From: Cheiracanthium punctorium
Taxonomy: Eukaryota; Arthropoda; Arachnida; Araneae; Cheiracanthiidae
NCBI GenBank assembly: GCA_038373885.1
Contig: JAWZYV010012274.1
Span: forward strand, 1,426,001 to 1,490,000
Direction: 5' to 3'
DNA length: 64,000 nt
A model generated the notes under the pieces. The model was not told the origin of the DNA. It searched no databases and saw only the letters and a program-made list of their open reading frames with translations. The translations under genes and the position numbers were made by a program. Positions 13,441-24,269 of this stretch are shown here, in pieces; position 1 is the stretch's first letter, and each line of letters starts with the position of its first letter.

Positions 13441-14252
13441 CCGGAATTTTCTTTTTTTCTTACGGGTCTTAATGAAGGGCTTGAAACAATGGGAAGTTTT
13501 AAGGGTTCTCCTGTTTTTAGTCTCAATGTATGTTATACGGTTCAGGAAATTAATAATAGAAAATGGCTCGAAAGGAAGGTATAGATAGAACTTATCCATG
13601 TGCTCTCCGCGCTCACATAAATACTTTTAAAGCAGGATAATTCTCTTGTCAAACTCTTTGTGTCTTTTACACTGTTCCAAAAATATTAAATAATTACAGC
13701 ATTCCACAATTGCTTTTAAATTACGCCTATGGCTAAGGACAAGAGCCCCACTTTGCCCCATTTCATACTGGCGACCAAGCCCCCTATTTCCTTGAACGTA
13801 CTTTTTTTTCAACTATTGAAGAGGGGGTGCAGGGCCGGATATAACTGATCACTCCGGCCCGGGAAATATATTTTGTTCTGAACAAACATACACATTATAT
13901 TTCACGACATGCATGTGAAAGTAACCGGCCTACAGGAAAATTTCTCGGTTTCCCGATGGGCGTATCCGGGCCTGAAGGGGGGGGGGGGGGGAAGAAACCT
14001 AAGCCAAATGCCTTTAGCAATTCCTGGAGGATGTGAATATTCCACTGCTTCTGATGAGGATCTAAGATGAGGACAAATATACTAAATTAGTATAAACAGA
14101 CATACTAGTAGGTTTAAATCAATATGAGTCTGCTTACTTACTTCAATACTAAAATTAAATTCTTATATTTTTTAATTGAATTACAATTGTTGTCTCATCA
14201 GCTAACGTAACATCAGTGTATTTGAGAAGGAAAAAAAGAGTAAGAGTTTAAA

Positions 14253-14283
<31 letters not shown>

Positions 14284-14395
14284 ACGGGCGTTTCTAATAA
14301 AATATGTAAACAAATTAACAGTTTATCCGTTTTCTCAAAACAATATTTCATTCAAGCCGAATGTTAAAATGCTGAATTATTACAATTACAATTAA
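13441..14395. other. No gene; contains one MITE candidate and poly(T)
   Basis: Apart from the element candidate at 13830-13974, a G run at 13977-13990 and a 27-base T run at 14253-14279, nothing is recognised. Confidence 0.5.
13830..13974. mobile_element. Candidate short hAT-like MITE, 145 bp
   Basis: The left end CAGGGCCGGAT and the right end (reverse complement CAGGCCCGGATACGCCC) form short inverted termini, with inner GGCCCGGGAAA / TTTCCCGATGGG echoes. The flanking octamers AGGGGGTG and AAGGGGGG are only roughly alike and are low complexity, so the target duplication is weak evidence. Confidence 0.45.
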
Positions 14396-14899
14396 CCCTT
14401 TAACGCGCAATGTTCCCGTTCTGGGAACACCAAACTCTGACGTTTTTACTGTTTCCAGTCACGAAGAATGGATTTGATTTCTATAAAAATAGTTGCGGAT
14501 GACATAGCTCCACGAGAATCCTTTATTTTTAGCACGTCATTTCCCGTAAAAAAAAATGGTCACGATTATTTTTAACAGCACTGACATCTGCTGAAAACTG
14601 GAAGAATGCGAGAACAGCTGGATAGATTGCCCAATGCTGGAAAAAGGGCAGCCGTTGCCATCGCTCGACTTAACTACCAGCAAGATGGCGGACGATCGAA
14701 ACGTTCATCGCGTGCCATAGATCTAGAGACCCTTTTTGGACGCAACTGTGCCGCACAGCCAGCTGCGTCAAAAATGGGTCTCTAGATCTGTGGCACGCGA
14801 TGAACGTTTCGATCGTCCGCCATCTTGCTGGTAGTTAAGTCGAGCGATGGCAACGGCTGCCCTTTTTTCAGCATTGGGAAAGGGTTGCGCCTCAAAGGG
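14396..14899. mobile_element. piggyBac-type MITE with TTAA duplications
   Basis: The element begins CCCTTTAACGCGC and ends GCGCCTCAAAGGG, and is bounded on both sides by TTAA (14392-14395 and 14900-14903). TTAA target duplication plus CCY..RGG termini is the signature of the piggyBac superfamily. The 504-bp body lacks a transposase. Its right half is a long near-perfect hairpin: about 14630-14749 is the reverse complement of about 14760-14878, with roughly 115 pairs and a loop of about 10 bases. Boundaries and hairpin are read directly; the superfamily follows from established target-site rules. It has no coding capacity and would need transposase supplied in trans. Confidence 0.85.
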
Positions 14900-14903
14900 T
14901 TAA

Positions 14904-15386
14904 CGACCAATAACATGCTCAACTTTGTCAATTTGTGTAAAATGAAAAAAAAGAAGTTAACACTTAACCAAATCCAGCAAATATATTCCAGTAAAAAAAA
15001 AAAAAAAAAAAGAGATGCAGAGAAATTAAAATTTTGCTAATTGCGGCGTCCCGTACAAAAGAAACTGCTTCATGTATAACGCAATGGCAGTGCGGCATCT
15101 ATCCCATTTTGTGCGGTACGGACGTAGCACATCACAGTGGCATGTCCTCGCAACGGAAAATGGCGTAACCGTATACACTGCACTGTATACAGGTTCTACT
15201 TAGTTTTGACTTCGAAATCATGCATGGATTCAGTAATTAATGCAAAAAACGTTCTTAAGCATAACGTGTTTAAAAGTTTTTACAGTGAAATGATGCGCTT
15301 ATCGCGAAATAAGGTTTGCATAATTTCAGGTAAACCATTAAAAAGGATTTAAGCTATACACTGGTTAAGGAAATGTCATTGCGCAC
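14904..15386. other. No gene recognised
   Basis: Contains an A run at about 14993-15011. The frames at 14825-15040 and 15137-15352 resemble nothing known. Confidence 0.5.
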
Positions 15387-15558
15387 CAGTGGTGTAGCCA
15401 GAAATTTTTCATGGGAGGGGGGGGTTACGACTACTACAACTCACATATAGGCATACATGTGTGTGATAAGGGAGTGAAAAATATACATTTTGTATGGCGA
15501 AAAATTCCTCATGGGGGGGGGTTTATGACCCCCTAACCTCCCCCTTGGCTACGCCCTG
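15387..15558 (+). mobile_element. hAT-type MITE family 1, 172 bp
   Basis: Termini are CAGTGGTGTAGCCAG and the complement of CAGGGCGTAGCCAAGG. The flanking 8-bp duplications TTGCGCAC (15379-15386) and TTGCGCAT (15559-15566) differ at one base. The body matches the copies at 37027-37197 and 49419-49585: AGCCAGAAATTTTTCATGGG, then TTACGACTACTAC, ATATACATTTTGTATGGC and a second CTCATGGGGGG, which makes a tandem-like internal echo. Non-coding. An 8-bp duplication with CAGNGGCG ends is diagnostic of hAT elements. Confidence 0.9.
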
Positions 15559-16714
15559 TTGCGCATCTATACTGTGCGTTCCACTGCTATCTATCGACAA
15601 GAAATACAGGGGGGTGCGGCATTTGTCCCGGATTACCCTACATTGTATTTGGCTACTTTTATAAACTGTGCAAAACATGCATGTATTTCAGGGCTTGGAG
15701 ATAGATAACTTTTTGAAGATTTATCCGGAAGCTAACATTCTGAATTAAGTGGGTGCTCATGCACGACTCATTGCCATAACTTTTTTAGATCGCTAATATA
15801 TAATTACCATTGGAATAGAAATATTTTTCATAACTTTTGGAAGGGAAAAACAATAATTCCTCACTTCCAATTTCAACTTTATAGCGTCACAGGAACTGGA
15901 CAAGTGGTTAGAGCTAAAAATGGAGTGTGCATAATTATTCCAATAAGAAATTCTGCACACTCCTTTTCGATTTTTTTCTTTTTGTTTCCATTGCAGCACA
16001 ATGTACATATAGCCTTCAAAAGTTTCAAAGATCTTGAAAACCGATTAACTTCTTTGCTCCCATCTTTCTAATGGCTCAAGTCGAAAATGACTCTTGTATG
16101 TTTTGAATTGCAAGGGTTTTTAACGATGTGTTTATTTGTTATTTATTTATATATGTTTAAAAATATAAAGTAATTTCCTTGTGAAATGAAATACAAATAG
16201 TGTAATATGAACTAAATATATAAATATATATTCATTATAACTAGATAAGTAATCGTTTTTCGATATAAGGAAATTATATTAACCTATGCATGGAAGAGGA
16301 CTTAAGTATTCTTAATGCGTAACATAAAATCTACGAGACATTTTCATCTGTGGCATAACAGTGCGTTACAGCTCTTATCACTACCATTGGTTGATATCTG
16401 TCATCTAATGCTGAAATTTAAGAATCATGACACAGACGTTGCCACTAAGATTTAAACTTTACTAACATGAAAGGAATTTTCTATTATGCATAAGTAAAAG
16501 CTACCTGGAGTATTCACATTCAACTTTTTCACGGCAGAAAAAGAAATCCGGCATTTTAAAATTGCCGTACAAACCCGTTTGAAATTTATCTTTTCTACAA
16601 TAAAATATAATTAAAAATTGTCTGTCTCTTATTAAATTAATGGTATTAATGAAAAAAAGTTGAAGGGATTGGAAAACTAAACTGTCATCTCGTACATTTA
16701 TATTATACAATATA
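15559..16714. other. AT-rich sequence, no gene
   Basis: No coding or transposon signal was recognised. A short inverted phrase occurs around 15930-15965 (GTGTGCA..AATTATTC / AATAAGAAATTCTGCACAC). Confidence 0.5.
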
Positions 16715-16937
16715 CATGGTGTCCAGTGCTAACGGTGTCCAATGGCTATTTCCTAAACCGTTAGTCAAAGACACATAGTTCCAATTGCAAACATGCCCTA
16801 AATTATATAATATGTTATATCAGTAACAATCGAAGTCAGAAAATAAATTCCTATAAAAATTACGAAACTTAAATTTTTATACGGTCCCCCGGTCCTATCA
16901 GTTATATTTAGGAAAATTTTCTTTATACAGTTTCATG

Positions 16938-17514
16938 CAGAGGCGCAGAGAGCCAAGTCGGGGCCCCGGGGATAAAATCTTATCTGGGGTCCCTTTGCTA
17001 TCCAGAAATCCCTTTGATGTCGTATTAGATCAATCATTTATTCCTTATTAAAATTATTAATCATATAAAGAAACTTTAAATTAATAGTAATTGGCAATTT
17101 ATTAATAGAATTAAAATTATTAATCTAAAAGAGTATTATTCTTTAATAAACATCCATTCTCTAAAAAATACCAACATTTTGTTTTGAAGGTTTCGTCACC
17201 TCCATAGAGAAACAGTATTTGCAACGTTAACATTTTTGCATGGCATGTTTCCTCAGTATTGAAACAAATAATATTTTTATTCATACTTCCATGCAAGCAG
17301 GCAGCAAAAAAATTTCATAAGGCCAAAAAAGTGGAAATTTCAAAATTTCGGATGTTGGTTGATCCCCATAGTCTCTCCTCTGGCTAAACCCTTTCTTCCA
17401 CTATTTAACAATGTGTCTCGGAAAAAAAAACCAATTTCTTGTTAAATAAATCTTTTCTACTTTTAGTCATGGCAAACCGTTGAATAATACCGTCAATCTC
17501 TATACCTTTCTTAC

Positions 17515-17546
<32 letters not shown>

Positions 17547-17781
17547 AATCAGAAACACTTCTCGTTTTTGCCAAGTGGATGGTTTTTGCTCTAGCTGGCT
17601 TTTTGTAATTTCACTGAAAAATTAATTTGAAGCATACGGATAATCTAAGTTTGGACTTTTTTATTTTACAAAATTGACAACACACAATTAAGTATCATAT
17701 AAACAGCAAAAGGGGGGGCCCCTTCACAAGCTGGGGCCCAGGGGATTTTTCCCCTGCTCCCCCTCCCTCTCTGCGCCACTG
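16938..17781. mobile_element. Non-autonomous hAT element, 844 bp
   Basis: The ends are CAGAGGCGCAGAGAG and the complement of CAGTGGCGCAGAGAG. The flanking octamer GTTTCATG is identical on both sides (16930-16937 and 17782-17789), a perfect 8-bp hAT target duplication. Subterminal GGGGCCCC-rich blocks appear at both ends. No transposase frame is visible in the AT-rich body, which also holds a 29-base A run (17515-17543). It sits inside the left arm of the long-inverted-repeat element, so it is younger than that element. Confidence 0.88.
17515..17543. repeat. Poly(A) tract, 29 bases
   Basis: Uninterrupted A run inside the hAT element; slippage tract or retroposon tail. No associated duplication was seen. 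Confidence 0.85.
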
Positions 17782-18146
17782 GTTTCATGCACAATTAAAA
17801 AAATTCGCTTTTCTACGACCAAAATTCCCGGAGTTATGAAGCAACAAACATTTTGACTTAAATCACTTTTCGCGTTTAAACATGTCCGGTTACGGTAAAC
17901 CATTAAGGGACCCTATAAGTACTGAAATTTTAAATTATAGGTTATGATTTCATTTTCTGGCATAATGCGGAGAAAGAAGCAAATTTTACTTATCTTTAAG
18001 CAAAGAGCTATAGTCAAGCTCTATAAAAATCTATCCAGGATCAGATTTACTAAGCCGTATGTATGTTTATCATGCATATGTGTAACACCAAGTATGCTAC
18101 GCAAAGTACAGGAAGAGCTTTTTTCTACACGGGTGCATATTTGCAT

Positions 18147-18383
18147 GCTTGTGTGATTTTGGCAACGCTACGCTAGGGCGATCTGCCAAGGATGGGGGAT
18201 GCCTTGTAAGAGGACTTCTAAGGGGTTCTAACGCGTAATCACGTTACATCTGGAGAGAACCTACCAAAACTCGAGACCATTAGATCGACTAGACAGCCAC
18301 GCGATGGGACCCGAACCCAGGACCTTCACACTTTGGCCGTCTACTATTTTCAGTGACATAACTACTGTGCCATGGTGAGGCGA
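18147..18383 (-). mobile_element. tRNA-derived SINE, family A, near full length
   Basis: On the minus strand this begins CCTCACCATGGCACAGTAGT (box A region) and has a box B-like CTGGGTTCGGGTCCCAT, followed by a conserved body (ATCTAATGGTCTCGAG.., CTCCAGATGTAACGTGATTA, AACCCCTTAGAAGTCCTC) and a tail ending AATCACAC. Candidate target duplications GTGCATATTTGCAT (18133-18146) and GTACATATTTCCAT (18384-18397) match at 12 of 14 positions. The internal RNA polymerase III promoter boxes identify it as tRNA-derived; mobilisation would depend on an unseen LINE. Confidence 0.85.
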
Positions 18384-19002
18384 GTACATATTTCCATTGC
18401 AGCCGAAGGAAGCTATACTTTGAGCAAATTTTACACGAACAGGATTTGTAATATTATTATAAGTTTCTAAAATGCATATATTCGTACTTTAAAATGTTTC
18501 ATTTTCTAGTTTAATGTTTAATGAAGTGTTCTATTCTCTTGTTTTTGTATTTTGAGTTATTTAACACCTGTTCACTTAAAAAGCTCTTTAAAAAATTCTG
18601 TTTTCAGTATAAGCTATATTTTTATGTTATTTTATAGGATGCACATAGTTAAACGTTAATCTTCTTTATTGCAATCTACAATCGTAAAATAGTTGTCGAA
18701 ATTGCTAATAAATATTACAAGGCTCAAAACCATGCACATTAATTCTTCTCAGATTCATTTGGTATATAACCCCTATTCCGCTGCTCGAAAAGTGCTCTAA
18801 CTTTAAGCAGCTGTAACTCGGTGAATTTTGGTCGTAGAAGGACGATTTTTTTTTATTGTGCATGAAATTGTATAAAGAAAATTTTTCTAAATATAACTGG
18901 TGGAACCGGGGGACCGTATAAAAATTTGAGTTTCGTAATTTTTATAGGAATTGATTTATTGACTTCGATTGTTTCTGTTATAATAGATTATACAATTTAA
19001 AG

Positions 19003-19321
19003 CGACCCGCAGTGGTCTGGGCGCTAAACTCCCTTCCCATAAGAACACGGCAAGTGAAGCAGCATCCGGCTTGGCCAGTGCTTGGGAGGGTCATCTCCCT
19101 CTCGGCTCCTCCGCTGTGGAACCGTGTACGCTAATGGGAGCTGGTGCACGTAAAATTCGTCGTGGCACCAAAGTCCTCCAAGTTGTTAAACGATACCTCT
19201 GGGGGTTCCAATTTTAGGCGGTGGTGGGTGCCTCATCTGGAATCGGTTCAAAATTAGGGACCTACAAGTAGAAGTCCAACCTCCTCGGGCACTGGCACCT
19301 CCCTTCCCATGGACATAACAC
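19003..19321 (+). mobile_element. SINE-like repeat, family B, with target duplication
   Basis: The insertion is bounded by CAATTTAAAG at 18993-19002 and again at 19322-19331 (11 bases if the following C is counted). Removing it restores continuity with the opposite arm of the host element, so the limits are well supported. It starts with CGACCCGCAGTGGTCTGG, contains CACGGCAAGTGAAGCAGC and ACCGTGTACGCTAATGGGAG, and ends ATGGACATAACAC without a poly(A) tail. A 10-11 bp duplication indicates retroposition by target-primed reverse transcription. The tRNA ancestry of the head is plausible but box B is not convincing. Confidence 0.78.
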
Positions 19322-19412
19322 CAATTTAAAGCATTTTTGCAATTGGAACTATGTGTCTCTGACTAACCGTTTAGGATAGAGCTATTGGGTACAATTAGCA
19401 CTGGACACCCTG

Positions 19413-20217
19413 TATATAGCACCCTTTCGATGGTAATGTACTAACTCAAAAAAGTGTTTTTTGCAGAAAACGAACGAAACTTTCCAACTTCTGTAGGAAT
19501 CCGAGTGCTATTGCGCGTTGCAAGTGTCATCTTTTCAAAACTAGATTCGTTTTAAGATAATTTACGTGATAGTTTGGTGATTCCTTTTTCTTCATCCATG
19601 GATGGTATTAATAGGTTTTAAAATATTAAATTTATATTATGGAATTAAGACACTATTGTTGGATGGGTTGCGATATGTAGGTATGTTTCATTTAAGTAAA
19701 TTCTGAGGAGATGAATTTGAAAAAAATATAATAAAGTGATTGGGACCTTCAGTTTTCTCGTGGACTTCTATTTGCTTAGCGCTTTTACATCCCAATGAAA
19801 AACTGTCTTAGTTTTCTAGCCACGATTTTGAAATTGTACTGAATTCTAACTTTGACTATAAAGTTATGGCGGGAAAAAAAAGTTGCGAAATAATTTTTCA
19901 ATTTTTGAAATTCCGCAACACTGGAGATACTTCTAAGATTACGCTTAAGCACATTTTCCAGATTTTATGGTATAAGCAAATAAACGTTGTTGATGACTAT
20001 GCCTCACAAAACAAAATTACATAGTTTTTTAATAAGTATGGGTCTCTGTTTTGTGACGTAAACAATACGTAAGCATTAAAACAGGCACCAAAGTTTCGAT
20101 TTTGTTTTAGTATTTTTTTCCCCTTAAAGGAGAGCATTTCCCGTTTATACGCTTTGTCCCCTTCTAGGGCCGGAGTTATTGATTGCTTTATTATTGAGGC
20201 ACTTAATAGGTGGACCA
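19413..20217. other. AT-rich, no gene recognised
   Basis: No motif was recognised; the minus frame at 19997-20221 has no known relatives that I can identify. Confidence 0.5.
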
Positions 20218-20362
20218 GCACTGCCTCTATAGAAGGAAGGTTGCTCCTCTATGGCTGCCTCCTTTAAAGTGACGGACGAAATAATACCCAAGCCTAAGGC
20301 GGAATTGAACCCGGGTCCGTGGTGTAGTAGAATCTTTCTTTAGCCACTACACATGCCACAAT
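20218..20362 (-). mobile_element. tRNA-derived SINE, family C
   Basis: On the minus strand TGTGGCATGTGTAGTGGCTA provides a box A-like element, and CCCGGGTTCAATTCCGCC contains an exact box B (GGTTCAATTCC) about 50 bases further on, the usual tRNA promoter spacing. The downstream body (CTTAGGCTTGGG..) is not tRNA-like, so a SINE head is more likely than a functional tRNA gene. No cloverleaf or poly(A) tail was confirmed. Confidence 0.6.
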
Positions 20363-22131
20363 CCAGGAAGCTGTATTTTTTTATCATAATAACGTCATTT
20401 TGGAAAGTAAAATGTTCTATTAGTAGCCAAGCACTTAAAAATAAACAAAAAAAAAAATCACTTAGTAAACAGATACGTTACACCACAACCTCATTACACT
20501 AACTTTTCTAATCAATATTGATGTAGTCCTTTATGATAGCAAGTATTTTTTCCTTGAGTCAAAAATTATGGTTTAAATATAAAAATCATATTTTGGCTTT
20601 CTGAGAAGGGCAGATAAATAGTGAATTATCATGTTGCCTCATGAAATTTAATTTATGCTACAACATATCAAAGCTAATGAAAAATAAGATCCGTTCGTGA
20701 CTACACACTTGCGGAACTTATTTAGTGAAGATTTTTAAGATGTACTAGATCCTGAAACTTCTATATCGCATCCTTTTTTCAAATATCAGGTCAAAAGTTT
20801 AAAGTTTATGTTTGCTGTCAGATTTCAACCGGAGAAGATTATTTTACTGTTGCGATTTCATTAATACAGTAGTAAACTTCTGCAACAATCTTTTCTCGAT
20901 CTTGTTACTATGGAGCAAGGTAAAGTATTACAATTGCCGATAGAAATTCAGAATGAAAAATTTAATTTTATGCGAAGAAAACTTTTCTACTATGTAAAAC
21001 CTTTGTCGTTTTAATATATTTTATATTATTACTATTAAATTCTACGATGCATGGTAAGACATTCTTATTCTCCGAACGTCTTGGAAAAATTCAAGAATGG
21101 GAAGTTATTTTGTCTATTTTATATCGCACGCGTGATGTTTCATTAAAACCGTAAAAAAAAAAGTACGCATTTTGAAAATAGTGATCGTAATTCGAGAAAA
21201 TAAACCCTAAATATTAATTTTAGGTGTTAAACTTGAAAAATATTTCATGAGGTAGAATGTTAACAAATATGTACTACAAGTATATTGCAGGAAAAAATTG
21301 GAGTTTAGTGTGTAGAAGATAGTCTCATACTCTCAGAGAGCTACAACATGAGGCATATTTCTGTTTGAATAAGAGCCATATACAATGTTAATTAACCCTT
21401 TGCATTTTTGGCCATAAAATGCGATAAATATATAAAGCAAGCACTAATTATTATTTTTAAGTGTTAAATTTAGAGCCAATTTTTGGTATAGAGCATTTAA
21501 TCATAGAGAGTGCAAGTGTATTGCAGGGTAAACTGCAGAGTTATATAAACAATAAATTTCGTCTCTCTCAGAAAGCTATTGACCTGTGCCACGTTCCTAC
21601 TTGAAACTAAGCTATTTACCGATTTAACCTTTTACTTTTTACTTATAAGCCACAAATTTGTGATGCGTCATTCATCTTGGCTGAACTGTTTAACTTCTTT
21701 TTTTTTTCCAGGTATTGTGGTACGGTTGGCTATTATCTTAAACTTTTTCAGTGAACGAGGTAGGCTGAATAATTAATGCGGCTGAATGTTTATGCGGAAC
21801 AGATGTGGTACAAAAAAATGAGAACTTAAACTAAATATTGCACTTTATGGATAATTCTTATTTAATTAGTATAAAAGCAGAGACTTCGATAGAATAATAA
21901 CTGATTTTAAGAATTTGGCAGTGTATTCATTAAAATATGAACAGTGGGGGATATAATTCTTTATATAAGAAAGTTAAGCGTCTAAGCACAGAGCTTGAAA
22001 ATAACAAATTCAAGCCAAGATATTTTGTTAACATTTAGAAATAAAACAATGCTGATTATTATTTTGAAAAGTAAAATATTAAAAAATACTTTAACATCGT
22101 TTTTTAATTTACAGATTCTGAAAATTGCATG
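20363..22131. other. AT-rich, no gene recognised
   Basis: Two similar stretches, around 21203-21370 and 21459-21600, share the order ..TTTTTAGGTGTTAAA / TATTGCAGG / CTCTCAGA.AGCTA, suggesting an old local duplication. Nothing coding is visible. Confidence 0.45.
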
Positions 22132-22800
22132 CTTTGGCAGTTTACAATAATTTGGGGAAAGGGGGGGGAGCGACCACCGAAGGCGGTTTACGCCAACCAA
22201 AACTTGGATGACCACTCCGGACCAAGGGCATACCCCCGGCCCCGAACCCACGAACTTTATTTGAATCCAAAAATTTACATTAAGTTACAGAACTCCCACT
22301 AGGGAAAAAGACATAAAAGAACAAAGAAAAACATAAAGGACATAAGAAATAAACACTAAAAACACAAAATACATACAAATGAAATACAATAAAAGTACAA
22401 AGAATAAAAATAAGGAGTCACGAAAGGCGCGAATCTAGAGAAAAACCAGTTCTAAAGTTACACTTCCGGAGACAATACTTCGCGCCGAGACGATTTAAGG
22501 CCTCTTCAGTGATCCAGAGACCGTCGCGGCTACAATGTATTTGAACGGGGAAATTTGACATGGTTAGGAAGCTGCGACTGGCGGCGACACATGGGGTGTT
22601 CTCTACCGAACAATAGATGTGGGGGGGGGGGACCACAAGTGTAAAAACCGCAATATTATCCACGGTCCCCAATTACCTATTGTCCGGAGGATCTCCAGCT
22701 TTTTTCTGAGTGCGAAAAATTTATTGCTTACAAGTGATAATTGGCCAAGCGACCCGCGACGGTCTCTGGATCACTGAAGAAGCCTTTAGAGTTGCACGAT
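22132..22800. repeat. GC-richer composite repeat block with inverted copies
   Basis: The phrase CGCGACGGTCTCTGGATCAC followed by TGAAGA(A/G)GCCTTTA occurs on the plus strand at 22748-22790 and on the minus strand at about 22534-22492. The CGACCCGCGACGG head resembles the start of the family B repeat. The block also holds a CCGAACCCACGAAC phrase near 22240 and G runs at 22165 and 22620. The 84-residue minus frame (22418-22672) runs through the inverted copy and has no recognisable domain. Probably two opposed copies of a SINE-type family. Confidence 0.55.
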
Positions 22801-24120
22801 AAATAAGATGGGGAAAGGGGGGGGGCACAGTGGGATGATAGACATTTTCCCTAAGCTTCAAATGATCAAAAATCAGAAAAGTATGCCGTAATTTAGTTAA
22901 CTTGTATTGCAATACTGTGGAAACTAGTCACTGTCACATTTCATCTGCATCGAAGTTGCAGCCAGTTTTGATTCTATCACTGTTGAAAAAATCAAGGAAT
23001 TTTTACTTTTTTGGATTTGAGCATTAAATTATCATCCAATACTCATTATAAATGCATTAATTTAAAGATTAAACTTTCTTAATTGCATGCATGTAATGTT
23101 CTTTATTCTAGTCATAAATTTTTTGCAACTTTTGAGTTTGGATTTAAAAATACTTCTTGAGGGATACAGTGGGACAGTGCTCCACTGAATGTAAGCCTAT
23201 GGATTGTGGAGGGACAGAAAGCACAACAACAAAATTACCATTTCCAGCAGTCTTCCGATCTCATTTCATGATAAATTGAACTTTTGAAAACATATTGTTA
23301 CCCTTTATTGTTCGATTTGATGTCACTTTATCATTTTCAGTTCATCCAACATTATTTTGCAACTCTTAAATGTGTTTTACCATTATAACTTCTATTTTAA
23401 AATCTTGTCATTTGAAAAATGCTTTTATATTTTTTAAGTTGAATAACTCATCCTGAATTTAATGATAATAATAAAGTTTTGTTATAATAAAAAGCTCATT
23501 TTATCCGTATCTTACTCACTGTTCCACTCTACCCCGATCCTTACCTTACTGTGTCCCGCAAAGGAGCGTAATAGGACAACTTGAGTTACTTTTTTAATTT
23601 CTTTAAAGAATAAAATAAGTATGAATTCTGAACAAAATATTGTTCTGTATATAATTTTTTTTTTAATTTAAGGGAAAGAAATTATTATACTATAAATAAA
23701 GGCTGTCCCATTGTGCTCCCTTCTTTCCTAATCTCCGGATACAACATTTTGGTTATAATGTTCAGTAAACTATTCGAATACCTAAATAACGGTATCCAAT
23801 AGTAAAATTTTCATTTTTTTAATACAAATACTTTTCTAAAAGATAGTATAAATTAAGCCGCTTTCTTTTAAAAGTGATGTTTGTCTATTTAATGTTATAT
23901 GGAGATATTTAAGGGTTTGTATGTGGGCCATTTCTAATTTCAAAAACTAGGTAGATTTATATTGACAAAATTATGAAAATTTTGAAGAATTTTTTTAGAA
24001 GGAACTCTTTATAGATAGCAAGGAATGCAATCTGCTTTGAGATTTTTATCATTAAAAAACTTTTTGTCAAAAATAGACTTACGACTTTGAAACAAAACTG
24101 CTCAGTTATGTTAACTAGTT
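22801..24120. other. Possible decayed repeat with GTGGGACAGTG motifs
   Basis: Phrases such as GCACAGTGGGATGAT (22826), ACAGTGGGACAGTGCTCCAC (23167), CTCACTGTTCCACTCTACCC (23516), TACTGTGTCCCGC (23550) and GTCCCATTGTGCTCCC (23704) recur in mirrored orientation over 900 bp, suggesting the two halves of an old element. Limits are not resolvable by eye and there is no coding sequence. Confidence 0.35.
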
Positions 24121-24269
24121 TGTGTGATTATGGCAACTCTACGCTAAGGCGATCTGCCAAGAATGGAGGATGCCTTGTTAGGAGGACTTTGTAAGGGGTT
24201 CTAACGCGTATTCACGTTACATCTGGAGAAAATCTACCAAAACTTCAGACCGTTAGATCGACAGCCGAA
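24121..24269 (-). mobile_element. Family A SINE, 5'-truncated
   Basis: On the minus strand this copy starts at GGCTGTCGATCTAACGGTCT, so the tRNA-like head with boxes A and B is missing; the body and 3' tail (AATCACACA) are retained. Flanks TATGTTAACTAGTT (24107-24120) and TATGTAAACTAGGTT (24270-24284) form a probable target duplication with small changes. 5' truncation with a duplication is typical of aborted target-primed reverse transcription. Confidence 0.8.

Larger units (their letters stand above)
16715..19412. mobile_element. Long-inverted-terminal element, 2.7 kb, TA flanked
   Basis: The left terminus CATGGTGTCCAGTGCTAA (16715 on) and the right terminus, complement of CAGGGTGTCCAGTGCTAA (ending 19412), are each preceded outward by TA. 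Homology continues inward for several hundred bases: CCGTTAGTCA..ACACATAGTTCCAATTGC, TCGAAGTCA, TAATTTTTATAGGAA-type and GGTCCCCCGGT blocks recur mirrored on the right at 18790-19380. The left arm is interrupted by a hAT element (16938-17781) and the right arm by a SINE-like repeat (19003-19321); another SINE (18147-18383) lies in the loop. No transposase remains. The TA duplication and CAGGGTG ends suggest a mariner-related foldback derivative. The arm structure is directly visible; the superfamily is inferred. Confidence 0.75.

Noticed and set aside
13186..13599. 137-residue minus-strand frame over the CpG-rich block
   Set aside because: No recognisable motif, overlaps another frame, and its composition follows the local GC enrichment. 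Treated as chance.
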